Shown here: piece after piece, positions 1 to 8,610 of the stretch | Layout: each line of letters starts with the position of its first letter | Position numbering within the stretch: the first letter of the stretch is position 1 | Origin: Magnetococcus sp. PR-3 | Lineage (GTDB): Bacteria > Pseudomonadota > Magnetococcia > Magnetococcales > Magnetococcaceae | DNA: 64,000 nucleotides | Assembly: GCF_036689865.1 (NCBI RefSeq) | Contig: NZ_JBAHUQ010000008.1 | Span: 62,001 to 126,000, forward strand | Direction: 5' to 3' | Translations under genes and position numbers: made by a program | The notes under the pieces: model-generated | Told to the model about the DNA's origin: nothing | Seen by the model: only the letters and a program-made list of their open reading frames with translations | Databases searched by the model: none

Positions 1-859
1 TGTTTTCTAAGTAGATATAGCCCATATTACGTTGATGGGTCTTTAAGGGAATAAGTTGAACATTTTTTCCCAACTCATCAACATTACGCTTGGATTGAAC
101 AACTTCATGACACAGGTCAACCACGGTTTCTGTTTTGTGGCTGTGAACGTCTTCAAAATCCCCAGTACCCGCCTGCACCACAACTTTTTCACCTGAAAGC
201 GTCATGATCAAACCATCACCACTGGTGACGATACTGTTTTTCCCCAGATGGCACAGACTAATAATCTGCGTTAAAACACCTTGGAAAAATTCAGGAACAA
301 CATCAACATTACGGGGAAAGAGATTAGGTGTGCTTTCAAGAATACGCTCAAGACCCAAACGGTTTGTTTCAATAACCTGCAGGTCTCTATAGGCTTTAAT
401 GGCAGTGCGCAGCGCTGTATAGAGCCGGTTTGCCGTAAGCTCGGTCTTATCCTTGTAGTCATCAATATCATAATTATCAATAACGTAACGCTCTGGTGCA
501 ACCCCAGGCTGCCCAGTACGAATAATCAGCCGAATCTGTTGATCACCCCAAGTTTTGCGAATCCACTCAACCAACTTTAGACCGGCACTCTCCTCCTCCA
601 TAACCACATCAATGAGCGCGACCGCAAATGGATCTTGCTCCATAATGATACGCTTGGCTTGTTCCGCAGAGTTGGCCGAAATGATCTGCGCAGAGTGACC
701 AGAGAAAGAAAAATCGCGCAAGTTTAATCGTGTCAGGACATGTATATCTTCATCATCATCAACCACCAGCACACGCCAAGGCGTTGCATCAGAAACCTCT
801 GGTTTCTGAACGGGGTGGGAATTTCTAGATTCCGGACGTTTTTTTCGAATAAGTTTCAT
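1..859 (-). CDS. Response regulator with DUF3369 domain (C-terminal part outside the window)
   Basis: The gene runs off the left edge; 286 codons are visible. It begins with ATG at 859, preceded on the minus strand by an AGGAC ribosome-binding site. After a basic N-terminus, residues about 28-150 form a receiver domain, with the acidic pocket in VLVVDDDED and the likely phosphoacceptor Asp in VALIDVVME. The following region, with RTGQPGVAPE and NYDIDDYKDKTELT, matches the linker and DUF3369 module of response regulators that often end in an HD-GYP or other output domain. The output domain lies outside this window, so the role (perhaps cyclic-di-GMP turnover) cannot be stated. Confidence 0.8.
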   Translation of the reverse strand, partial: MKLIRKKRPESRNSHPVQKPEVSDATPWRVLVVDDDEDIHVLTRLNLRDFSFSGHSAQIISANSAEQAKRIIMEQDPFAVALIDVVMEEESAGLKLVEWIRKTWGDQQIRLIIRTGQPGVAPERYVIDNYDIDDYKDKTELTANRLYTALRTAIKAYRDLQVIETNRLGLERILESTPNLFPRNVDVVPEFFQGVLTQIISLCHLGKNSIVTSGDGLIMTLSGEKVVVQAGTGDFEDVHSHKTETVVDLCHEVVQSKRNVDELGKNVQLIPLKTHQRNMGYIYLEN

Positions 860-1052
860 ACAGTCCTAAAACCACAGGTATTTAATGCCACACTCGCCGT
901 AATGGCATGACCGAAACAGATGACGACCATTCACAACGTTTGTAGATAATAACAGAAAATGTCACATTCTCACAACATTCTTATACCCATGTTTTTGTTC
1001 ATACATTTAACACCAAGATCTTTATAACCTTTAAAGGTAAGACATTTTAGCG

Positions 1053-1790
1053 TCAAAAAGCATTGTGAAAACCGAAGATCAAACGCTCATCTTCTTCACT
1101 CAATTGAGTCGTAACACTGCTAAAAGGGGAGAAACGATATTGGGTTTCCATCTTATAGCGATTACCCTGCACATCACCGACCGCACTGTTGACAGCCCAA
1201 TCCCCTTTTTGCCACTGCGCTTGTAGATAGTGCCCTTGTTGGTGGGACACAACCCCTTTCATCTGCACAGGCTGACCGTGTACATGCTGTAATGAACGAC
1301 GAGGTGTCAATTCCAGATGGCCCGGCTTAGTGACACTCCATTGTGCTTGCAGAGGAACCCCAACAGCTGGTTTTTTTTCAGATCCAACATCCTCATAACC
1401 TTGTTCTCGCCCCATCCAAGCCGGCAACGATACCCGCTTGGACAGGTGGCGAGCTTGCATATTAAGCCAACTTTTAGAGCGTTTTTTAATCTGTTCTGTA
1501 TCCCAACCCCACTGTGTTGTCGTAGCTAGGGGTTCAACAACACGCTCAAAGCTGATATCCCTTGGTTCGTTCTTACTGGTATGGCCAAACACATAGGCGG
1601 TTTGTTGAGATGACATCATCCAAGCAGGCCCATCAAGCCAACCACCATGCATCGCTGCTGTCCAAGCACAGGACTCTATTTCACACACAGCGACTGAATA
1701 ACGATCCTGCTCGGCTTGAGCAAACAATGGGCTGGTGACTGACATAAGCACCAACACACAGGTCGATAAGAAAACCTTAAAATTAGACAT
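1053..1790 (-). CDS. Secreted protein of unknown function
   Basis: This 245-aa protein starts with a clear signal peptide (hydrophobic stretch at residues 5-22, cleavage likely after LFAQA). The mature part has no membrane segment. It has a Trp-rich middle and a beta-like C-terminal half ending in FGFHNAF, so it is probably periplasmic or envelope-associated. The shape of the C-terminal half faintly resembles CsiV-type peptidoglycan-binding proteins, but no diagnostic motif supports that and I do not assign it. It stands alone on the minus strand, downstream of the OmpA-family gene but separated from it by about 270 bases and a terminator. Confidence 0.6.
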   Translation of the reverse strand: MSNFKVFLSTCVLVLMSVTSPLFAQAEQDRYSVAVCEIESCAWTAAMHGGWLDGPAWMMSSQQTAYVFGHTSKNEPRDISFERVVEPLATTTQWGWDTEQIKKRSKSWLNMQARHLSKRVSLPAWMGREQGYEDVGSEKKPAVGVPLQAQWSVTKPGHLELTPRRSLQHVHGQPVQMKGVVSHQQGHYLQAQWQKGDWAVNSAVGDVQGNRYKMETQYRFSPFSSVTTQLSEEDERLIFGFHNAF

Positions 1791-2002
1791 AACAGACGCC
1801 CCTCTCTTAAGCGGAGTTTGGGCCGGGGGTGTACTTGTTTTTCCAAGTCACCGGAATAGCTGTGACGCAGCCATCCAACTCCCTAAACACAGAATTTCAT
1901 TGTGCCTGACTTCACAAGCATGGAACAACCGCTCCTGGGTCCAAAACCCATAAAATCAGCTTCCTTATTTATAGGTGTACAAATAGCACCATACTGTTCC
2001 AC

Positions 2003-2031
2003 AAAAAAAGGCACCCCAAAGGGTGCCTTTT
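2003..2031 (-). terminator. Rho-independent terminator of the OmpA-family gene
   Basis: A GGCACCC/GGGTGCC stem with a short CAAA loop is followed, in the minus-strand direction, by a run of seven T (the A run at 2003-2009). It lies 30 bases past the stop of the OmpA-like gene. Confidence 0.85.
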
Positions 2032-2060
2032 CTCAAAACTTCTTGTGAAAAAGAGAAGAA

Positions 2061-2987
2061 TCAGGGAATGCGGTGCAGTTCCACACGACGGTTCATCATC
2101 ATCTCATTATCATTGGACTCACGTGTCATCAGCTTCTTTTCACCAAAACCAACGGCGACGAAGCGGCTACGATCCACACCTTGCTTGGTCAGGAACCAGA
2201 TAACAGCCTGGGAACGCTTGCGAGACAGCATTTCGTTATAAGAAGCATCGGCACGGCTATCGGTATGACCCTGAACTTCAACACGGATCTGACTATGCTT
2301 CTTCATGGTCATGGCCGCGTTGCCGAGCAATGTCTGCGCACTAGGGTTCAATGCCCAGGAGCTGGTGTTGAAGTTAATGCCAGAAAGCTTCCAGCAACCG
2401 TTGCTACCCACCACAAGGCCAGTTGGCGTATCTAGGCAGGCATCTGCACTATCCATAACGCCATCTTTATCTCCATCCATCTCAGCCTTACACCCACTCT
2501 CATTTACATCAACATACATGCTGGTACCGGGGCATTTATCGTACCCATCAATCACACCATCACGGTCATCATCCAAAGCACAACCACGCGCATCAACTGC
2601 TAAACCCATTTTAGTATCTGGGCAACGGTCGGTGGCGTTATTCAGACCATCACCATCACGGTCCATGGAGCAACCAACGCCATCCACTTTCATAAAGATA
2701 GGCGTTTCAGGGCACTGGTCCTTATTATCAGCAACACCATCACCATCGGCATCACCCATGATGCATTTACCCATACGATCCATGCCATGCTCACATGCCA
2801 TTTGTTTAGCACCAGGCTTATATGGGAAAAACTGTGTCCCCGCTGCTGAAATGGTATTTGGGCCAGTCTGTGGGTGCCACTGGATCCAGCCCTTATAGGC
2901 TTCCTGAGCCTGAGCTACAGGAGCGACTGCCATTAAAGCCAATGCACCGGCTATCGAAAAAAGTAGTTTGGTCTTGGACTTCAACAT
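2061..2987 (-). CDS. OmpA-family outer-membrane protein with thrombospondin type 3 repeats
   Basis: This is a 308-aa secreted protein with a signal peptide (residues 1-27, ending AQAQA). Residues about 75-195 hold four acidic DxDxDG-type repeats (DADGDGVAD, DRDGDGLNN, DDDRDGVID, DGDKDGVMD), each with paired Cys and CP motifs. These are thrombospondin type 3, calcium-binding-type repeats. The C-terminal OmpA/MotB domain (about 200-308) has the peptidoglycan-binding signature VQGHTDSRADASYNEMLS and NRRVELHRIP. There is no full eight-strand barrel at the N-terminus, so it is more like a Pal/OprF-C periplasmic linker than classical OmpA. It anchors the envelope to peptidoglycan by family knowledge. 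It has its own terminator. Confidence 0.88.
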   Translation of the reverse strand: MLKSKTKLLFSIAGALALMAVAPVAQAQEAYKGWIQWHPQTGPNTISAAGTQFFPYKPGAKQMACEHGMDRMGKCIMGDADGDGVADNKDQCPETPIFMKVDGVGCSMDRDGDGLNNATDRCPDTKMGLAVDARGCALDDDRDGVIDGYDKCPGTSMYVDVNESGCKAEMDGDKDGVMDSADACLDTPTGLVVGSNGCWKLSGINFNTSSWALNPSAQTLLGNAAMTMKKHSQIRVEVQGHTDSRADASYNEMLSRKRSQAVIWFLTKQGVDRSRFVAVGFGEKKLMTRESNDNEMMMNRRVELHRIP

Positions 2988-3361
2988 GGTTCTTCCACTC
3001 CCTTATCCTTGAACGGAAAGCTCGCAAGCTAACTAAAAAGACAAAAATATTCAAACGGAGCAGATATCGTTATTTCCAACATATATCCCCCGCATAGTTT
3101 GATCTTAGCCAAAACCATGCCCACAAAACAACCGCCGGATAAAGATTTTTCCGCGTTGTTGACTGTTTATGATCAAGGTTCACGGCTTTACCGGCCTAAC
3201 AAAATGAGGGATTGAAAGCCCTACGCCCCCCCTTTGCCCTTGACCACACCTTGGTTTTAGCCATTAAACTGTTGTTTACTAGCGAATGCAACCACCATTG
3301 TGTACAGGTTTTTACACAATGGTTTCTGCAGATCATATTTTTTAGTTGAGGGAGTAAAATC
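2988..3361. other. Divergent intergenic region with an inverted repeat
   Basis: This gap of 374 bases separates the OmpA-like gene (minus) from the 76-aa gene (plus), so it must hold both promoters. A TTGACT at about 3161 is a possible -35 element but no convincing -10 follows. The one clear structure is the inverted repeat at 3294-3323. No gene was found. Confidence 0.5.
3294..3323. repeat. 10-bp inverted repeat upstream of the 76-aa gene
   Basis: ACCATTGTGT and ACACAATGGT are perfect inverted arms separated by ten bases. The repeat ends 38 bases before the start codon at 3362. It could be an operator for a dimeric regulator or a hairpin in the leader transcript. There is no T run, so it is not a terminator. 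Confidence 0.55.
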
Positions 3362-3592
3362 ATGACTGGACATACACCAGAAGAAGCCCAACGCCATTGG
3401 TGCCCCTTTGTACGCCTGTACAACCCCAAAGAAACGGGGGCTTCAGGCTATAACTGGCTACATATAGAAGGGCGTGACGCAAGCGCCATGGATTGGCGAG
3501 ATACCTCATGCAAAGGAGAGCTCTGCATGGCATGGCGCTGGTTGGATACCGCCAAACAGCGCGGCTATTGTGGCATGGCTGGTAAAAACTAA
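3362..3592 (+). CDS. Small Cys/Trp-rich conserved-looking protein
   Basis: This 76-aa protein starts with ATG after a strong GAGGGAG ribosome-binding site. It has four Cys (14, 50, 55, 70) in a CPFVRL...CKGELCMAWRW...GYCG pattern, plus several Trp. Small proteins of this kind with a CMAWRW core occur in proteobacteria, but I know of no established function. The Cys spacing would suit metal or cluster binding, which is inference. The CinA-like gene starts 17 bases downstream, so the two are probably cotranscribed. Confidence 0.7.
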   Translation: MTGHTPEEAQRHWCPFVRLYNPKETGASGYNWLHIEGRDASAMDWRDTSCKGELCMAWRWLDTAKQRGYCGMAGKN

Positions 3593-3609
3593 GTGGGATA
3601 CCCTCGACC

Positions 3610-4374
3610 ATGACCACCTGTTTCATTCGTCAATGTGGCGCTGTGATCATTGGAGATGAAATTTTATCTGGCCGTCGCGATGATGCCCACCTCCCCTTCC
3701 TTATACAGACACTTGCTCAAAAAGGGGTCTCATTGGGTCGGGTAACCTATGTGGGCGATGATGCAACAGAACTGCTGCAGACTCTGCAACAGAGTCGTAT
3801 GTGGCAATACCCAGTATTCTGTTTTGGTGGTATTGGTGCAACCGAAGATGACCGGACAAGGCAGATGGCGGCACAGTTGTTTGAACAACCACTGTGCCGC
3901 CATCCAGAGGCCGAAAAGATGATCCGAGAACGGTTTGGGGATGCCGCAGAGCCCAACCGTATACTAATGGCTGACCTACCTCAGGGGGCTCACCTTATCC
4001 CCAACCCTATGAGCCAAATACCTGGGTTTCAGGTTGATCAGCACTTTTTCTTGCCCGGTTTTCCGCAAATGGCTCACCCCATGGTTCAGTGGTGCCTGAC
4101 ACACCGTTTGACGGTACCAGGCCACCCTACAGGTGCCACCTTTGCTTTATGGGTTCGCACACCTGAGAGTGACTTGGTCCCTATAATGAGAGAACTTAGC
4201 CGTACATATCCGCATTGTCGTTTTTTTAGCTTACCCCATGTTGACCCTGAAGCCCCGAAAGAGCTGGGGTTTAGAAGTAAGGTAGAAGAACCCACGGTTC
4301 AACACGCATTGATCAAGGCTCTGCAACAAGCATCTATTCCCTGGTCAACAACCCCAGACTCTTTAGGAAAATAG
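3610..4374 (+). CDS. CinA-like / MoaB-Mog-type molybdopterin-binding domain protein
   Basis: This is a 254-aa protein. Residues 1-165 match the competence/damage-inducible CinA N-terminal (COG1058) fold: VIIGDEILSGRRDD, then GRVTYVGDD, FGGIGATEDDRTRQM, the family GG(I/L)GPTxDD motif with Pro changed to Ala, and FLPGFPQM. The nicotinamide-mononucleotide deamidase domain of full-length CinA is absent; the protein is the short single-domain type. In the family the N-terminal domain is linked to ADP-ribose pyrophosphatase or molybdopterin-type binding; the exact substrate here is unknown. It follows the 76-aa gene in a likely two-gene unit. Confidence 0.8.
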   Translation: MTTCFIRQCGAVIIGDEILSGRRDDAHLPFLIQTLAQKGVSLGRVTYVGDDATELLQTLQQSRMWQYPVFCFGGIGATEDDRTRQMAAQLFEQPLCRHPEAEKMIRERFGDAAEPNRILMADLPQGAHLIPNPMSQIPGFQVDQHFFLPGFPQMAHPMVQWCLTHRLTVPGHPTGATFALWVRTPESDLVPIMRELSRTYPHCRFFSLPHVDPEAPKELGFRSKVEEPTVQHALIKALQQASIPWSTTPDSLGK

Positions 4375-4443
4375 CTGCGGCTTTCCTGTTCTCTAGGGTG
4401 TCGTTCATGTTAGTTTAGCAACTCTACAGCCCTTTAACCGGTT

Positions 4444-5487
4444 ATGATCCTTCGCCCTATGCATGCATCTAAAACGGCAACACCTGAATCTACACCCCAG
4501 TTAGCACACCCCGTTCTGGAAGCGCCACAAACGCTACCTGATATGATTGAGGTGGATGCTTTGGTATTTGAGTATCCGGGCCGCCGGGTTCTAGATGGCA
4601 TTAGCTTTACGTTACCACGCCAAAGCATCACCGCACTGGTAGGCAATAACGGTGTTGGAAAAACGACCCTCATGCGCTCTTTGGCCGGGCTGCACACCCC
4701 TTTTTCTGGCCATATCCGAGTGGCGGAGATCGATGTCATACGCCACCCGCGCCGCTGCCATAGAAAAATTGGTTATTTGGCCGACTTTTTTGGTCTGTAC
4801 GATGATTTATCAGTTTCACAATGTCTACTGCATGCCGCTCGATCACACGGGCTACGAGAGCAGGAAGCCAAACAGCTCAGGGACGGCGCCATTGAGCGAC
4901 TAGGCTTAAGCGCCCATACCAATAGCCGATCTGGCCACCTCTCCAGGGGGCTACGTCAGCGACTAGCCATTGGTCAAGCTATTGTTCATGAGCCCCAGGT
5001 ATTGCTACTAGATGAGCCCGCCTCTGGTCTGGACCCAGAAGCACGCCGTGCACTCTCTCAGCTACTATTGGAACTACAAGAATATGGTATGACCATTATG
5101 GTCTCTTCGCATATTCTGGCCGAGCTTGAGGAGTATTCCAGTCACATGCTGGTCTTACGTGACCGTAAACATATTGAACTACAGCCGATTATGCCGACAC
5201 CTGCAACGACAGAACGACGGCTCAGGCTCATGCTTACCCGTGCGCATGAACCACTAATGGAAATTCTCCATCAAAATGATGCGATCAGTGAAATTGAAGC
5301 AAATCAACACCGGGCAACTTTTTTGTTTCATGGTTCAGCTATAGATCAACAACAACTGTTACACCATCTGGTACAGCTCGGCGTTCCCATTTACAGCCTC
5401 TCTGAAGAACGACTTCACCTTCAGGATGCCTATCTGCGCCATATGCATAACACCCCCTCCCCAGAGGTTGAACCTTATGCGCCTTAA
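4444..5487 (+). CDS. ABC transporter ATP-binding protein
   Basis: This is a 347-aa ATPase. The nucleotide-binding domain (about 35-240) has a Walker A (GNNGVGKTT), a signature (LSRGLRQRLAIGQA), a Walker B with D-loop (VLLLDEPASGLDPE) and a switch His (SSHILAELEE), so all catalytic elements are intact. The layout is that of CcmA/NatA-type exporter ATPases. About 100 further residues form a C-terminal regulatory extension, as in Nod/Nat-type exporters. The next gene, a membrane protein, overlaps its end by 11 bases, so the two form one exporter. The substrate cannot be told. An inner ATG lies 18 bases downstream (residue 7), so the start is uncertain by a few codons. Confidence 0.9.
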   Translation: MILRPMHASKTATPESTPQLAHPVLEAPQTLPDMIEVDALVFEYPGRRVLDGISFTLPRQSITALVGNNGVGKTTLMRSLAGLHTPFSGHIRVAEIDVIRHPRRCHRKIGYLADFFGLYDDLSVSQCLLHAARSHGLREQEAKQLRDGAIERLGLSAHTNSRSGHLSRGLRQRLAIGQAIVHEPQVLLLDEPASGLDPEARRALSQLLLELQEYGMTIMVSSHILAELEEYSSHMLVLRDRKHIELQPIMPTPATTERRLRLMLTRAHEPLMEILHQNDAISEIEANQHRATFLFHGSAIDQQQLLHHLVQLGVPIYSLSEERLHLQDAYLRHMHNTPSPEVEPYAP

Positions 5488-6859
5488 TCCTGAGTTTATG
5501 CGCAACCTGTGGGTAGAGATGAGCCTTCACCGCATTATTGTTATGCCGATGGTACTGGGCGGTCTGTTTTACCTAAGCTGGATGACCAGCAGCGTAAACA
5601 CCCTGTGGAACCCACGTAATTTTTTACTGCTCACCTATGCTGTTTTGGTCATGTTGTGGGGGGTTCGCCAATCTGGCGACAGTGTGGTTCAAGAGATTTT
5701 AGACCGTACCTGGGATAGTCAGCGGATGTCTATTCTAACCCCCTGGTCTATGACATGGGGAAAACTGTTAGGCTCAACCAGCTTTACCTGGTATGGCGGC
5801 TTGCTGGTTCTAGGGATGTTCTCACTGGTTATCCACCTGCACTACCCCTACTTCCCCACTGAGCGCCTCTATCAGCTCCTCATCTACTCTGTTGGCTGTG
5901 GCTTGCTGGGGCAATCCTTAAGCATGCTGCTCAGCCTACTGAATATTCATAGTGGAACACTACCTCAGCGCCGCTATATCAGTGGCCCTTTGGCTGTAGG
6001 GCTTTTTACTACGCTGTTTTACCTTTTAGGGGTCGTCTTCTTCCTAGCTTCCCCTGAGGGTAAGTACAACGGTGTTGTCTGGCACCATTGGTCTTTTTCT
6101 CTGCCAGAGTTCATTCTCTATTCGTTAGGTATTTTCTTATTATGGAGTTGGCTTGGCTTGTACCGGCTTATGAGTCAAGAACTCCAAAAGCCTAAAGGAC
6201 CGTTTGTCTGGATTTTTTTCTTACTGTTTTTAAGCTGGTATGGAGCAGGATTTATACAACGCAGCCCCACCATGGAACTTGGGGATCAACAGATGTTGCA
6301 GCTGTGGCTGGCGCAAATCATCATGGCGTCTATGACCTACTTTGCAGCCTTTTTTGAATCCAAAGACCTGCTGGCCTACCGTAAAACGCTGTTTTATGCA
6401 CGCCATGGTGCTTGGCGCAATTTAATTCACAGCATCCCCTTGTGGTGGGTCGGTGTCTGTTTGGTTGCGGCCATTTTACTCAACACACTGCTCACCCCTT
6501 TTAGGGATGATTTTACCCAAGCCACCATGCTGTATGAACATGGAACCACCATTCATCTGAAATGGGCCATGCTTGCAACCTTGCTCTTCATGTTACGCGA
6601 TTTGGCGTTAATGCAGTTGCTCTACTTAAATCCTCATGCTCAGCGGGCCAAGCTGACCATCATTCTCTATCTACTGGTATTGTATATTTTGCTACCCAGG
6701 GTGACGGAAATTTTAGGGGTTGGGCATCTCACAGCCCCACTCTTCTATCCAATGGCTGGGTATGACCCGCTGCTCATTGTCTCCCCACCCCTGGTAGAGT
6801 CAGTCCTAATCATGGGGTTGGCATGGTCCCGCTGGAAAAGCTTAATGAAAAGTGCCTAA
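5477..6859 (+). CDS. ABC transporter permease, multi-span
   Basis: This 460-aa integral membrane protein has roughly ten to twelve hydrophobic segments, including MPMVLGGLFYLSWM at the N-terminus and LLVLYILLP near the end. An ATG 51 bases upstream is in frame, but the start at 5477 (MRLNPEFM) is preferred. It has an AGAGG ribosome-binding site and gives the usual N-terminal cytoplasmic tail of ABC-2 exporters. It overlaps the ATPase gene by 11 bases, which implies translational coupling and a shared complex. Its stop codon overlaps the convergent GIY-YIG gene by four bases. Confidence 0.8.
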   Translation: MRLNPEFMRNLWVEMSLHRIIVMPMVLGGLFYLSWMTSSVNTLWNPRNFLLLTYAVLVMLWGVRQSGDSVVQEILDRTWDSQRMSILTPWSMTWGKLLGSTSFTWYGGLLVLGMFSLVIHLHYPYFPTERLYQLLIYSVGCGLLGQSLSMLLSLLNIHSGTLPQRRYISGPLAVGLFTTLFYLLGVVFFLASPEGKYNGVVWHHWSFSLPEFILYSLGIFLLWSWLGLYRLMSQELQKPKGPFVWIFFLLFLSWYGAGFIQRSPTMELGDQQMLQLWLAQIIMASMTYFAAFFESKDLLAYRKTLFYARHGAWRNLIHSIPLWWVGVCLVAAILLNTLLTPFRDDFTQATMLYEHGTTIHLKWAMLATLLFMLRDLALMQLLYLNPHAQRAKLTIILYLLVLYILLPRVTEILGVGHLTAPLFYPMAGYDPLLIVSPPLVESVLIMGLAWSRWKSLMKSA

Positions 6860-7275
6860 AAAGCATGAGGAGGATGCCAGGAAACATACCCCATGGCTTT
6901 CAGGGTCAGACGGATCTGTTTAACTTGAACGCTCTTCAAACAGTGGGCTGGACAGTGACAATCTGAAGCCCCCATGCGCGGTACACCAGGCGTCACCCCG
7001 TCGAGTTTTAACAGTGCTTGCGCCGTTTCACACTCCTGATCACGCTGGCTAATCCATGCTCGGACAGGTTCAGTTTCCGGGTGAGAGGTCAGATAGTCGG
7101 CGTGCCAACGTAATTTTTTCTCCGCAGCCAGATGCCGAGCAATACGGCTATCCCAGGATTTTTTAGCCGACCCTACATAGAGATAACGCCCCGGAGTAAA
7201 GAGGAAGCTACCCAGTGCACCAACGGTAATATCAGATCGTTTGTTCAGTTTAAGCTCAATAACGTAACTTGCCAT
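6856..7275 (-). CDS. GIY-YIG-type (DUF123) endonuclease-like protein
   Basis: This 139-aa protein belongs to the DUF123/COG1833 group. The GIY-YIG core is visible as PGRYLYVGSAKK, followed by RIARHLAAEKKLRWHADYL, which carries the conserved Arg and His. C-terminal Cys/His (DCHCPAHC) could bind metal. In the family these proteins resemble Uri-type endonucleases; the cellular role is not settled. The ATG at 7275 follows the stop of the nucleoside transporter gene by two bases, so the genes are translationally coupled. A longer frame reaching 7317 would intrude into that gene and is rejected. Confidence 0.8.
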   Translation of the reverse strand: MASYVIELKLNKRSDITVGALGSFLFTPGRYLYVGSAKKSWDSRIARHLAAEKKLRWHADYLTSHPETEPVRAWISQRDQECETAQALLKLDGVTPGVPRMGASDCHCPAHCLKSVQVKQIRLTLKAMGYVSWHPPHAF

Positions 7276-7277
7276 GT

Positions 7278-8534
7278 TTAGCCCATGACAATGGCAACGA
7301 CTGCACCGGTCATGCAACTACCGATAGTACCGGCTACGACAGATTTAAAACCCAATGCCATAACCTCATGGTGGCGCTCTGGCAATAAAACCCCCATCCC
7401 CCCCAACATCACGCCCAAAGAACCAGGGTTGGCAAATCCACACAGTGCATAGGTCATAATAAGCGCACTCCGTTCACTTAATTGATCAGGGCCAAGCTGT
7501 GCCAAGTGCAGATAAGCCAACAGCTCATTAAGTGCAGTTTTAATGCCCATAAGAGAGCCCGCAACCACCGCTTCTGACCATGGCACCCCTAACAACCATA
7601 CAACCGGTGCAAAGAGCCAACCCAACACTCTTTCCAGAGTGATCGGTGCAGCATCTATTAAGGGCAAGACACTGAGCATCATGTTAAGCAAATGGACTAA
7701 AGCAACAAAAACAATCAGCATTGCTACAATATTCAAGAATAGTTTCAGACCACTACGCACCCCTTCAGTAATGGCTTCAATACTACTCCGGTACAGCGAT
7801 GATGAGTCCATTATTACAGAAGGTTCTGTCTCTTGCTCCGTTGCCGGGACCATAATGCGTGCGACGGTGATGGCAGCAGGCGCACTAATTAAGGATGCAA
7901 TTAATATGTGGCTCAAAGCATTGGGAATACGGTCTTGCAAAAATGTGGCATAAAGCACCATCACCGTGCCAGCAACCGTGGTCATTCCGCATACCATCAA
8001 AGCGAACAGCTCACTTCGATTCATACGTGCTAAATATGGCCGAATGACCAGAGGGGCCTCCAACATACCCATAAAGATATTGGCTGCCCCGCCTAACCCC
8101 AATGCTCCACTCACCCCCATACTGCGCTGTAACAGCCGACCAAGCCCTTGCACCAATACAGGCAGAACCCGCCAATGAAAGAGAAGTGCCGACAGAGCAG
8201 ACATGACGATGATGATGGGCAGCCCACGAAAGGCAAAAATAAAAGTGGATTGCCCAGGCTGTTGTTCAAAAGGTAATGGACCCCCACCCAGATAGCCAAA
8301 GACCATGGATGTTCCCGCAGCTGTCGCCTCGTCAATAGCGAGCGCCATACGGTTGAGTAGGCTCAGGAGATCAAACATGCCTGGTATTTTCAATAACACC
8401 AAGGCCAAGATAAGTTGCAAACCTACACCTATAATAATCCAGGAGAGACGTACTTTATGCCGTGCTTCACTCAACCCCCAAGCAATCAAAACCAAAACCA
8501 CCAGCCCTAAAACACTCTGTCCCACCTCTAACAT
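7278..8534 (-). CDS. Concentrative nucleoside transporter (NupC/CNT-type) or nucleoside-recognition permease
   Basis: This 418-aa inner-membrane protein has about ten hydrophobic spans. Typical CNT features are the gate-region helices (FIFAFRGLPIIIVMSALSA), GLGGAANIFMGMLEAPLVIRPYL, MVCGMTTVAGTVMVLY and the C-terminal ALCGFANPGSLGVMLGGMG. By family it imports nucleosides with sodium or protons. A few core residues differ from E. coli NupC, so the substrate range is open. It is the first gene of a two-gene minus-strand unit with the GIY-YIG protein. Confidence 0.88.
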   Translation of the reverse strand: MLEVGQSVLGLVVLVLIAWGLSEARHKVRLSWIIIGVGLQLILALVLLKIPGMFDLLSLLNRMALAIDEATAAGTSMVFGYLGGGPLPFEQQPGQSTFIFAFRGLPIIIVMSALSALLFHWRVLPVLVQGLGRLLQRSMGVSGALGLGGAANIFMGMLEAPLVIRPYLARMNRSELFALMVCGMTTVAGTVMVLYATFLQDRIPNALSHILIASLISAPAAITVARIMVPATEQETEPSVIMDSSSLYRSSIEAITEGVRSGLKLFLNIVAMLIVFVALVHLLNMMLSVLPLIDAAPITLERVLGWLFAPVVWLLGVPWSEAVVAGSLMGIKTALNELLAYLHLAQLGPDQLSERSALIMTYALCGFANPGSLGVMLGGMGVLLPERHHEVMALGFKSVVAGTIGSCMTGAVVAIVMG

Positions 8535-8610
8535 TTGATCACCTTGTCAAACCGAGCTATTGCCCGCATAGTAAATTTATTCTGCTTTTCATCAAACAAG
8601 GTAATATAGC

